A stretch of 64,000 bases of DNA. It comes from Planctomycetaceae bacterium (lineage in GTDB: Bacteria > Planctomycetota > Phycisphaerae > UBA1845 > UTPLA1). The position numbers were made by a program, and so were the translations under genes. The DNA lies in contig CP030884.1 in NCBI GenBank assembly GCA_006969385.1, forward strand, positions 4,954,249 through 5,018,248, written 5' to 3'. Of the stretch, positions 44,947 through 52,190 are shown piece by piece. The notes beneath the pieces were generated by a model, which made no database searches, was not told the DNA's origin, and was given only the letters and a program-made list of their open reading frames with translations. The first letter of the stretch is position 1. The number at the start of each line of letters is the position of its first letter.

Positions 44947-45486
44947 TTAGTTCGTCGCGCCGATCGTCGGCGTGCCGCCGCCGGTGGTGGGCGTCGCGCC
45001 ACCGCCGCCGAGGCCACCGAGCAATTCTTCGAGAGCGCCGCCATCGGTACCGCCGAAGATGCTGCCGAGCAGTTCGTTGAGATCGTCTTCGCTGAAGTTT
45101 TCCGGATCGAAGTCGGTACCCGAACCCTCAAACGCCGCGGCCAGTTCGTCGAGACCTTGCAGGCTTTCCGGGTTGTTGCGCGCCGTTTCGCCCAAGGCTT
45201 CGAAGTCTTCAAAGGTATTGAGATTGTTGGCGGCCAGGAATGCAGAAACGGCCGAGGCCTGATCGTCGGTGAGCGGTTCGATTTGCAAATCCGGATTGTC
45301 GGCGGCGATCAAACCGGAAATCGTTTGATTCAGGATTTGCAATTCACCCGGCGTGAGCTGCGAGATTTGACCGCTGGCGAGCTTGGCACCGGCGGACAAA
45401 ATGCTGTCGCCAAAGAAGCAGCCCGTGCTGCTAATGGCGAGACCGCAAACCAACATAATCGATAGCTTGATTCGATTGTTCAACAT
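44947..45486 (-). CDS. Acidic lipoprotein, 179 aa
   Basis: The N-terminus MLNNRIKLSIMLVCGLAISSTGC is a lipoprotein signal with lipidated Cys near residue 23. The mature part is acidic and largely helical, with TPGELQILNQTISGLIAADNPDLQIEPLTDDQASAVSAFLAANNLNT and a FDPENFSEDDLNELLGSIFGG segment. It ends in a Gly/Thr-rich low-complexity tail (GGLGGGGATPTTGGGTPTIG). No domain is recognised. Its neighbour upstream on the same strand is a shorter lipoprotein with a similar pattern of acidic short helices. A strong terminator follows. Confidence 0.72.
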   Translation of the reverse strand: MLNNRIKLSIMLVCGLAISSTGCFFGDSILSAGAKLASGQISQLTPGELQILNQTISGLIAADNPDLQIEPLTDDQASAVSAFLAANNLNTFEDFEALGETARNNPESLQGLDELAAAFEGSGTDFDPENFSEDDLNELLGSIFGGTDGGALEELLGGLGGGGATPTTGGGTPTIGATN

Positions 45487-45566
45487 TGCTGTTTACTCCC
45501 CCCAGGACCATCCCCGGCTCTCACGTGTGACGTCTCATCACGTGCGGAGCAAACCGCACGCAAACA

Positions 45567-45836
45567 TTAAGGCACGTTGAAATTGAGCAGAAACTCGACG
45601 AGTCGATCCCCCTCCTCGTCGTCCGTGGCTCCGACGGCCTCGGCGATTGCTTCACGCTGCTCGTCTTCGGTGAGCGTTTCGTCCATCTGTATCGCTTCCA
45701 ACTGATCCAGGGTGAGCCCCGGCACCAATTCGGAGGGTACAGGTTCAAAACGCTCGAAACCGCACCCTAGGGGCATCGTCACGATCGCGAGCAGCAGCAA
45801 TGAAATTACGATTCGTAATTGACGCATGTCGGTCAT
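45567..45836 (-). CDS. Short acidic lipoprotein, 89 aa
   Basis: The start at 45836 has an AAAGG site upstream and gives MTDMRQLRIVISLLLLAIVTMPLGC, a lipoprotein signal with Cys near residue 25. The mature 65 residues include ELVPGLTLDQLEAIQMDETLTEDEQREAIAEAVG, an acidic helical segment comparable to the downstream lipoprotein's LTPGELQILNQTI and LTDDQA motifs, so distant homology is possible. The longer frame start at 45944 adds an Arg-rich stretch without support. The function is unknown. Confidence 0.65.
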   Translation of the reverse strand: MTDMRQLRIVISLLLLAIVTMPLGCGFERFEPVPSELVPGLTLDQLEAIQMDETLTEDEQREAIAEAVGATDDEEGDRLVEFLLNFNVP

Positions 45837-46149
45837 TATCAGTACCTTTCGAGCGCGGCAGCGGCATACGCGCGCTGTCCGCAGATGTTGTCGGACCCCT
45901 ACGATTATTCCCTTTAGATAGGCTTCCGAAAACCTGAGGGGCAAAGCCCGTTAATCTGGCGACGGGCGTCTTATCGGCTCATGCAGGTGCAACCGACCCA
46001 CTACATGAGGGCAACAAGGTGGATTTGGCGGCATCGAATCGGCGATTGACCGTCGGCAAAGCCTTTGCAAGCCGCGAAAACGCAGCACATTGCCGGCGGT
46101 TATAATTCCTTCGATGCCGATGCTTGGAATAGAAAGGATGCGACCCGAA

Positions 46150-47028
46150 ATGAACATCTTACAAGGCCTAAACGGGCTTACCGTAGCAGCAACGATAGTC
46201 GCGCTATCCACTCAGTCCGTCCAAGCAATCGATGACACGGGCGATCCCTCAGCGCTACTTGCGCGGGCGCAGTCGATGCTCGTGAAATCTGCTGCCGCGC
46301 CGTTGAGCAAGGTCATCAGGAACGAGGCAACTGCTACGGACCGGCAGGCGCTTCAATCGATCACGACCGACGCACTGGCCCAACTTGCACAATACGATGC
46401 AGCCATCAAATTTGAAGATCAGCCCAAAGCGGACGCAACGCGCTTTCGATTGCTATCCGCAATGGCAAAGGTCTTCGATGCGATCGCGAGGCTGGATAAG
46501 TCCAAAGACGCGGTCGCGCGTCTAACCGACGCCGCCATCGAACTCGAACTGTACGTCGACGACCCCGACAAGCATATCGCCGAAGCGGCGCGCTTGTGGC
46601 AGGGCTTAGCCTATCGACTTGCCGGTAAGCCGGAACGCAGCCTGAAGATACTTCATCCGATTTTGAAACCGGGCACGCGTAGCCCCATCGACTTGTACGG
46701 TCGCTTCGAGCGCTGCCGCGCCCTGTCCGCCGCCGGTCGGCATGTGGCCGCCGTCGCGTTGGCCGTGCGTATTACTGAGGTCGCCCATGTGTGGCCCAAG
46801 GGTGCCGGTCCGGCCTTTACCGATGCGCACACCGCCGCCCGTCGTTTGACGGCCGACGCGTATCGCGCGTGGGCAGCGGACCTCACGAAAGCGGGCGAAA
46901 CCGAACGCGCGGCGACTGCCCAACGGCGCGCGGAAGAAATCGACGCCGAAATCAAAGACGCCCTGTTCGATAGCTTTAATTTGGAAGCGACGGTGGTGGG
47001 ATTGGAAACCGAATCGACCGACGGTTAG
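46150..47028 (+). CDS. Exported helical-repeat protein
   Basis: The start at 46150 gives MNILQGLNGLTVAATIVALSTQSVQA, a signal peptide; in-frame Met codons 12-60 bases upstream are alternatives and a GAAAGG site lies just before them. The mature protein (about 265 residues) is almost entirely helical with Ala-rich TPR-like pairs (AAIELELYVDDPDKHIAEAARLWQGLAYRLAGKPERSLKILHPIL and RRLTADAYRAWAADLTKAGETERAATAQRRAEEI). No catalytic motif is seen. It may be a periplasmic scaffold. It is a single gene between convergent or divergent neighbours. Confidence 0.65.
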   Translation: MNILQGLNGLTVAATIVALSTQSVQAIDDTGDPSALLARAQSMLVKSAAAPLSKVIRNEATATDRQALQSITTDALAQLAQYDAAIKFEDQPKADATRFRLLSAMAKVFDAIARLDKSKDAVARLTDAAIELELYVDDPDKHIAEAARLWQGLAYRLAGKPERSLKILHPILKPGTRSPIDLYGRFERCRALSAAGRHVAAVALAVRITEVAHVWPKGAGPAFTDAHTAARRLTADAYRAWAADLTKAGETERAATAQRRAEEIDAEIKDALFDSFNLEATVVGLETESTDG

Positions 47029-47197
47029 AGCGCTCGCCAAAGTTGACGCCCCCTCGTTTACGATAACAAAAAAAGCCGCGTCATCTGACCCATTTGGAAG
47101 CAGTTTTGTACCTCAAAAGAGTCTCGCTGTAGCAAGGATGAGTCGGATACGTCGCCGCGGGGACGCGGCGGCTCTGCATGGCGACAACCTTGAGGCT

Positions 47198-48250
47198 CTA
47201 CGGGGCTTCGTCGTTCACCCGCTCCGACTTTTCGCTCGGCTTGGCCTTGCGCCCGGGATCTTTCGGGTAGCGTTCCTTTAATCGCTTCACGCGAAAATCA
47301 TCGATCACGGCGCCTTCGTAGGCGGCGTTCCAAATACCGGCCAACATCGAACCCGCGGCCAATAATCGATCTTCGATAAACCGCTTACCGCGCGCCTGCC
47401 GCAAGCGGCCCGATTTTTCCAACTCGTACAACGGACCCACCAATTCGTTCGACTCGCGCAGGTATCCGAGAATCTCGCGCCAGTAACGTTCGTTGTTCAC
47501 CGTGCGCGCCGGTAATACGCGGGCTTTCATATCATCGTAGTTTATCTGATGCAGGCGAACCACATCGTCGTCAATGAACGCATGGAACGACTTATCCGTT
47601 GTATATTCATGCGGATTGTCTCCCACCCATCCGTTGAAGTGTTTCGTAAGGTGCAACGGTTGCGCACCATCACCGACGTAATGACTGATAATGCCCATGT
47701 GATAGATGATGTTCTCGCGCGCGTTTTCGATCATTTCATCCGTCACGCGATCGGGATGGGCTTCGAACGTCTTGAGTTGCGTCCAACCGGCGGCGATCGT
47801 CCATTGCAGTTCGGCGATTTCGTGCGCAAGTAACCCCGGCACGTGATGCACGTAAGCCTTGTCCTTATCTTCGATCTTGGGCGCCTTGAGGCCGTCGCGA
47901 TGCGCCTTGTACATCGCAATATGGTCGGTATAGACGCGGCGCAATTCCGGCATGGTCTCGAGCGTAAGCCCGTAATCCTGCAGCAACTCGATATCGATGT
48001 AATGATCGGGATTATTGACATGATCGAGGTGCACGTTGTGCTGCCCGCGCCAACGGTCGGGCTCGGCGGACAGATAAACCAACCGCTTCCGATATTTCTC
48101 CGATCGCACCCAGTCGGGCAGATTCTTGCCCAGCGCATCGTGAGCCAAATAGGTGACAATCGCGTGCCCGTCCTCGTCCCAGCCATGCGCGATATGCGGC
48201 CAGCCCAGAGCGAATCCCAAAATGGCCAGAATGAGTATCCGACGCTTCAT
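47198..48250 (-). CDS. Secreted zinc-dependent P1 nuclease / phospholipase C-like enzyme
   Basis: The signal peptide (RRILILAILGFALGWPHIAHG) is followed directly by WDEDGHAIV. In the P1 nuclease/phospholipase C fold the new N-terminal Trp and nearby His are zinc ligands, so cleavage before Trp is expected. Further candidate ligands are DHVNNPDHYIDIELL near 77 and HMGIISHYVGDGAQPLHLTKHFNGW near 188-212, matching the HxxxD...H pattern. The 350-residue length is reasonable. The substrate (nucleic acid or phospholipid) is not certain. The C-terminal tail is charged (KDPGRKAKPSEKSERVND). Confidence 0.85.
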   Translation of the reverse strand: MKRRILILAILGFALGWPHIAHGWDEDGHAIVTYLAHDALGKNLPDWVRSEKYRKRLVYLSAEPDRWRGQHNVHLDHVNNPDHYIDIELLQDYGLTLETMPELRRVYTDHIAMYKAHRDGLKAPKIEDKDKAYVHHVPGLLAHEIAELQWTIAAGWTQLKTFEAHPDRVTDEMIENARENIIYHMGIISHYVGDGAQPLHLTKHFNGWVGDNPHEYTTDKSFHAFIDDDVVRLHQINYDDMKARVLPARTVNNERYWREILGYLRESNELVGPLYELEKSGRLRQARGKRFIEDRLLAAGSMLAGIWNAAYEGAVIDDFRVKRLKERYPKDPGRKAKPSEKSERVNDEAP

Positions 48251-48579
48251 CGTGAATATCCCCTATCGGAAGAGAGCCTCAACTGCGGCCTAGATGCCGC
48301 CTGCGGCGAGTGTAGGGCGGATCGCGCGGCTTGCCAGCGGCCGCAAGCCAAACCCCGTCAGGGACGCGACGCGTTGTGTCCGGTAACCCATGCGAGCCCG
48401 ATATTTGGGAGTTTCGACCTCAACCATTGAGAACCCGCCGTTTTGCGGGGATAATCGAGTGAGTTCCTCCCGGCCGACAGGCCTGCGTTGACAAAATCGC
48501 CGTTTCTACGACACTTTAGGGTTCGCTTGCGCGAGCGTGCGGGATGCCGCATCTGCGCGTCAGCGTCGGTAAGAGGTGC
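48251..48579. other. Divergent intergenic region
   Basis: It lies between the P1-nuclease-like gene and an exported hypothetical gene. The open minus-strand frame that spans it is antisense to the latter and is not supported. No hairpin or repeat was noticed. Confidence 0.4.
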
Positions 48580-49287
48580 ATGGTGAGTCATTCCCGAATC
48601 TGCACAACTTTGGCTTGTTTGCTCGCGGTCGCCGTGATGGTGCCCGCTTTTGCCACCCCCGAACCCGCGCCCGCGCCGGTCTCGTGGGAATTTCAGATGA
48701 AGCCCACGATTCCCTACCGGATCACGGCTTCGACCAGAAAAGGGAACCAGACTTACTGGTACTTCCTCTACAAAGTGGTCAACAACACTGGCGAAGATCG
48801 ACCGTTCCATCCGGAAATTGTGCGGGTGAATCAGATCATGAGCGAAGTGCCGGCGGATAAGGCGCGCGAAAGGCCGGGCGACGCGTCGAGCATCACCGTC
48901 GATCCCGCGATTGTCGGCCTTGAAAAGAGCGTATTTGAAGCCATTAAAGAGCGCCACAAGGCGACGCATCCGTTCTTGATGCACCCGGTGGACGCCATCA
49001 CCACGCTGCGCCAGGGCGGCGACAACGCGATCGCGAGCGTGGCGGTATTCAAAGAATTGGACCCGCGCGTGGCGCGGTTTACGTATTACTTCACCGGCCT
49101 GTCCGGCGAGCAGATCATTCGACCGAACCCGTTGTTCGATCCGCAAAAGCCCGCCGATGAAGAAGCAAACCCACGGGTTTTTGTGCTACGCAAGACGTGG
49201 TCGATGCCCTACATTCTGCCGGGCGATGCACAAACACGGCGCTTTGCCAAGCCGCGCTTGTTGCAGGCCGAATGGGTGATGCGCTAA
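48580..49287 (+). CDS. Exported hypothetical protein, 235 aa
   Basis: The start at 48580 (or a GTG one codon later) follows AAGAGG. The N-terminus MVSHSRICTTLACLLAVAVMVPAFATPEPAPAPVSW is a signal peptide. The mature protein has a beta-rich core: WEFQMKPTIPYRITASTRKGNQTYWYFLYKVVNNTGEDRPFHPEIVRV near residue 40, and VARFTYYFTGLSGEQIIRPNPLFDP near 165. The YWYFLYxVxNxTGEDRPFxP pattern looks like a conserved planctomycete secreted family, but I cannot name it. rpmA follows after 72 bases. Confidence 0.65.
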   Translation: MVSHSRICTTLACLLAVAVMVPAFATPEPAPAPVSWEFQMKPTIPYRITASTRKGNQTYWYFLYKVVNNTGEDRPFHPEIVRVNQIMSEVPADKARERPGDASSITVDPAIVGLEKSVFEAIKERHKATHPFLMHPVDAITTLRQGGDNAIASVAVFKELDPRVARFTYYFTGLSGEQIIRPNPLFDPQKPADEEANPRVFVLRKTWSMPYILPGDAQTRRFAKPRLLQAEWVMR

Positions 49288-49359
49288 GACGATTTCGATA
49301 ACCACCCTGCTGCCGGCGGGGACTTGCAGAAACGACACTCTTTAACGAGGCGAAGTGAT

Positions 49360-49605
49360 ATGGCTCATAAAAAAGGACAGGGATCGACCCGTAACGGACG
49401 CGACAGTTTGCCACAATTCCGTGGCATCAAGCGCTACGACGGTCAGCAGGTAACCGTTGGCACGATTTTGGTGCGTCAGTGCGGCACGCCGTTTAAGCCC
49501 GGCATGTACGTCGGTCGCGGCAAGGATGACACGCTGTTCGCCCTGCGCGACGGCAAGGTCGTCTTTCAAGGTCGCCGCGTGTCGGTCGATCCGGCGCAGA
49601 ACTAA
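49360..49605 (+). CDS. rpmA: Ribosomal protein bL27
   Basis: The start MAHKKGQGSTRNGRDS is the invariant N-terminus of bL27, which reaches toward the peptidyl-transferase centre of the 50S subunit. The GTILVRQCGTPFKPGMYVGRGKDDTLFALRDGKVVFQGR core is also typical. The 81-residue length is normal and a GAGG site precedes the start. The usual partner rplU (bL21) is not upstream; the gene stands alone behind an exported hypothetical. A terminator follows. Confidence 0.96.
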   Translation: MAHKKGQGSTRNGRDSLPQFRGIKRYDGQQVTVGTILVRQCGTPFKPGMYVGRGKDDTLFALRDGKVVFQGRRVSVDPAQN

Positions 49606-49640
49606 GCGTTCGACGGCCCACCCATTCTCGAAGACATCGA

Positions 49641-49662
49641 AAGCCCGTACTGCGGGCTTTTT
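49641..49662 (+). terminator. Rho-independent terminator after rpmA
   Basis: AAGCCCG pairs with CGGGCTT around TACTG and is followed by TTTTT. It lies 35 bases after the rpmA stop. Confidence 0.9.
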
Positions 49663-49683
49663 ACTTGCGCCGATGGTCGCAAG

Positions 49684-49712
49684 TTGACAGACCGCTGCAA
49701 AATCGACATATT
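49684..49712 (+). promoter_or_regulatory. Strong sigma-70-type promoter of the MATE leader
   Basis: A perfect TTGACA -35 box (49684-49689) is separated by exactly 17 bases from CATATT (49707-49712), a good -10 match. The predicted start is near 49719. It lies after the rpmA terminator, so it would begin an independent transcript that meets a terminator at 49909-49940 before the MATE gene. Confidence 0.65.
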
Positions 49713-49774
49713 GCTCTAAAGTAATACGGGGTTGCGGTTCGGATTCATTCGCAACCGCCCCACTGAACAGGTGC

Positions 49775-49876
49775 ATGATGAAGCTTCTCGTAAATGACAA
49801 CTGCCCGCTCTTCGATCCGCTGACGCGGAAGCGGGTCGCTGCCGTCATTTCATATTTTGGAGGCTTCCATCCTTAA
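49775..49876 (+). CDS. Possible 33-residue small protein in the MATE leader
   Basis: The frame begins ATGATG (49775 or 49778) just after a CAGG site. It encodes MMKLLVNDNCPLFDPLTRKR followed by VAAVISYFGGFHP. It is too short to be judged by length, but it lies between a promoter and a terminator. Part of it overlaps a stable hairpin (CCCGCT...AGCGGG with an inner CCGC/GCGG stem). It may be translated, may be a leader peptide for the downstream exporter, or may be accidental within a structured RNA. Confidence 0.35.
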   Translation: MMKLLVNDNCPLFDPLTRKRVAAVISYFGGFHP

Positions 49877-49908
49877 GGTCCTGTTGCGTTTTTTTGAACT
49901 GAACCAAG

Positions 49909-49944
49909 GCCCCGGAAGCGTTGCTCGTTTCCGGGGCTTTTTTT
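49909..49944 (+). terminator. Rho-independent terminator before the MATE gene
   Basis: GCCCCGGAA (49909-49917) pairs with TTCCGGGGC (49929-49937) and is followed by TTTTTTTG. Transcription of the MATE gene from the leader promoter must read through it. Confidence 0.92.
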
Positions 49945-50010
49945 GTTTGTGAGAAAATTGAAGTGTCTTACACCAACTCAACCACTTTGCAGTCTCCCGA
50001 AACCGAGGCG

Positions 50011-51543
50011 ATGCCCGGTATTCGCAACGAAGTGACGCGCCTGCTCGTGCTGGCACTGCCCATCATTACGTTGATGGTCACCCGCATGCTGATGGGCTTC
50101 GTCGACTTCACGATGGTATCGCGCCTGGGAACCGACGCGACGGCGGCGATCAGTCCGGCGACCATTTTCGTGTTCAACATCATGGTGCTCGGCATGGGGC
50201 CGGCCACCAGCGCGCAAACATTCGCGGCGCAGTGTATGGGGCGCGGCGATAAGAAGAAAGCCGTCGCCTATGCGTGGCAAACCGTCTATCTCGGTCTGGT
50301 GTTTCTTGCCCTGTCGTGGCCCATTTCGATGTTGGCCGACGACATGTGGGCGCTGTTCAACACCGACGAACGCGTAAGCGCGTTGGCCGTCGATTACTGT
50401 CGCATTGCATTCTGGAGCATGGGCTTTTCCGTCGTCGCATTCGGCCTCGAAGGCTTCTTCAACGGCGTGCAGAAACCGTCCGTAGCGCTCTGGTCCGCCA
50501 TCATTGCATTGGCCGTCAACATCGTCGTGAATTACGCCTTAATCTTCGGTCACTTCGGCATGCCCGCGCTGGGTATTAAAGGCGCGGCGTACGCCACTGT
50601 GTTCGCGTGGATGGTGCGCACCAGCATCTGCGTCGGTGTACTCGTGTTCGCGCGCGAGTTTCGCGAAGAATATGATTCACTAAGGTCGTGGCGCTTCAAC
50701 GCCAAATTGATGCGCGACTATCTGAAGATCGGATGGCCGGTCGCGTTACAGTTCGTGCTCGATGTGGGCGCGTGGAACGTGTTTACCAACATCATCATCG
50801 CCAGCTACGGCGTGCAGGCGCTGGCTGCGAGCAACATCGGTTTTCAGTTGCTACACCTGTCGTTCATGCCCGCGATTGGTTTTGGCATCGCCGCCAGTTC
50901 GCTGATCGGTCACGCCATCGGCGAGTCGCGCCATCGTTTGGCGGCTTACCGCGCCCGCGTCGGTGTGGGCGTGAACGCCTGCTTCATGGGTTGCATCGGC
51001 CTGTTGTTTTTCTTCGGTCGCTATTGGCTGCCGACGTTTTTCAATACAGATAACGATCCGGAAGTTGTACGGCTAGCGGCCGTCGTTCTCTTTTGGGCAG
51101 CGACATATCAATTGTTCGACGCGTTTGGCATTACCTATTCCTTCGCATTGAGGGCGGCGGGCGATACGTTCTGGTCGGCGATTGCCGTGATCGCACACTG
51201 TTGGACGATCTTCGTCGGTGGCGGCATTTTGGCCAGTCGCTTCTTCCCCGAGTTCGGCATCGATGGCCCTTGGATGATGTGCACGATTTACATCGCCACG
51301 CTCAGCATGGTGCTTTGGCGTCGATTCGAAGGTGGCAAGTGGCGGGAGATTCAACTGTTTGATGCGGATGGCGCGACGTCGTCATCAACTGACGAGCGCG
51401 CGTCGGAGAATCCAAACGTGGACGAGCGCATCGCCGAATGCCCGAACCCGCCGGTCTACACCGCCCTGCAACCGGACGCGGAGTTGCCGTTATCAAGACA
51501 GATTGCCACCCATCAACAACTCGAAAACGAGGTGCGCCAGTGA
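50011..51543 (+). CDS. MATE-family multidrug/metabolite exporter
   Basis: The 510-residue protein has the twelve hydrophobic segments of MATE transporters, which export organic cations or metabolites using a Na+ or H+ gradient. Landmarks are LVLALPIITLMVTRMLMGFVDFTMVSRLGTDA near residue 10-42, LGMGPATSAQTFAAQCMGRGD near 60-80, FFNGVQKPSVALWSAIIALAVNIVVNYALIFG near 152-184 and SLIGHAIGESRHRLA near 298. A soluble tail of about 65 residues follows the last helix. The start at 50011 is favoured by the family N-terminus; upstream in-frame GTG codons exist. Its TGA overlaps the GTG of the GNAT gene. Confidence 0.92.
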   Translation: MPGIRNEVTRLLVLALPIITLMVTRMLMGFVDFTMVSRLGTDATAAISPATIFVFNIMVLGMGPATSAQTFAAQCMGRGDKKKAVAYAWQTVYLGLVFLALSWPISMLADDMWALFNTDERVSALAVDYCRIAFWSMGFSVVAFGLEGFFNGVQKPSVALWSAIIALAVNIVVNYALIFGHFGMPALGIKGAAYATVFAWMVRTSICVGVLVFAREFREEYDSLRSWRFNAKLMRDYLKIGWPVALQFVLDVGAWNVFTNIIIASYGVQALAASNIGFQLLHLSFMPAIGFGIAASSLIGHAIGESRHRLAAYRARVGVGVNACFMGCIGLLFFFGRYWLPTFFNTDNDPEVVRLAAVVLFWAATYQLFDAFGITYSFALRAAGDTFWSAIAVIAHCWTIFVGGGILASRFFPEFGIDGPWMMCTIYIATLSMVLWRRFEGGKWREIQLFDADGATSSSTDERASENPNVDERIAECPNPPVYTALQPDAELPLSRQIATHQQLENEVRQ

Positions 51544-52091
51544 GCACCCCGAATACAGAGATTCATACGCAACGATTGTGCTTGCGGCCCGGCGCGGTTG
51601 CCGAGTTAAAAGCCGCTGCGGCGAAGTCGATCGGATTACTGGGCGAGCTCTTAAGCGCCGAGATCGCCTACGACTGGCCGCCGGATTTGATGCAGGATGC
51701 GTTTGACCCCGTGGCCGAGTTATTGGCGTCGGGCCAAACCGAATTACCGTGGTCGATGTATTGGATCATCACGCGCGAACCGCGCATCGCCATTGGAACG
51801 GTTGGCTTCAAGGCCGGGCCGAAGGATGGTCGCGTCGATTTGGGCTATACAGTGGTGGCGTCGCACCAACGGCGCGGCTACGCGAGTGAGGCGGTGGCGG
51901 CCCTAATCGACATCGCGTTTAACGATGCGCGTGTCGAGCGCGTCGTCGGTGAAACGTTGCCCGAACTCATTCCGTCGATGGGCGTGATGGAAAAGGTCGG
52001 CATGCACCGCGTTACCGATTCGACGACGGGCTATTCCGGCGAGGAAGGCGTCGTGCGGTATGAAATCACTCGAGCAGATTACTCGCATTAG
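51540..52091 (+). CDS. GNAT-family N-acetyltransferase (RimJ/RimL-like)
   Basis: The start GTG (51540) overlaps the MATE stop (GTGA), so the two genes are coupled. The 183-residue protein begins NTEIHTQRLCLRP, typical of RimJ-like GNATs. The acetyl-CoA pocket motif is YTVVASHQRRGYASEAVAALIDIAF (about residues 100-124, with the QRRGYA pyrophosphate loop). It ends with ELIPSMGVMEKVGMHRV. Such enzymes acetylate N-terminal amines of proteins or amines of small molecules. Linkage to an exporter suggests a modify-and-export detoxification pair, which is inference. Confidence 0.9.
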   Translation: MSTPNTEIHTQRLCLRPGAVAELKAAAAKSIGLLGELLSAEIAYDWPPDLMQDAFDPVAELLASGQTELPWSMYWIITREPRIAIGTVGFKAGPKDGRVDLGYTVVASHQRRGYASEAVAALIDIAFNDARVERVVGETLPELIPSMGVMEKVGMHRVTDSTTGYSGEEGVVRYEITRADYSH

Positions 52092-52137
52092 CCGAATTAG
52101 CGAATGAGTACGCTCACGGATGATTGGTCAGCATCCA

Positions 52138-52160
52138 TCGGCTATTAGCCGGTGCCACAA
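52138..52160. repeat. Dispersed hairpin element (GTGGCAC family, reverse)
   Basis: Read on the minus strand it is TGTGGCACCGGCTAATAGCC, sharing the first 16 bases with the element at 13880-13906. Confidence 0.7.
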
Positions 52161-52190
52161 TGCAGCCGTCGCTCTCAAACGTTTAGTGGT

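Larger units (their letters stand above)
49719..49946 (+). ncRNA. Candidate structured leader RNA upstream of the MATE exporter
   Basis: The predicted transcript from 49719 has three hairpins. A 5' one pairs GTTGCG with CGCAAC (49731-49756 region). A central one pairs CCCGCT with AGCGGG (about 49804-49835) with an inner CCGC-TGAC-GCGG stem. The third is a terminator (GCCCCGGAA/TTCCGGGGC, then seven T). It ends about 65 bases before the MATE start. The layout fits an attenuator, a riboswitch or a small RNA. It does not match a riboswitch class I can recognise. Confidence 0.45.

Noticed and set aside
44479..45465. 328-codon plus-strand frame across ribE and a lipoprotein gene
   Set aside because: It spans two supported genes and a terminator in antisense; coding is very unlikely.
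49342..49848. 168-codon minus-strand frame over rpmA
   Set aside because: It is antisense to bL27 and the leader hairpins; no supporting signal.
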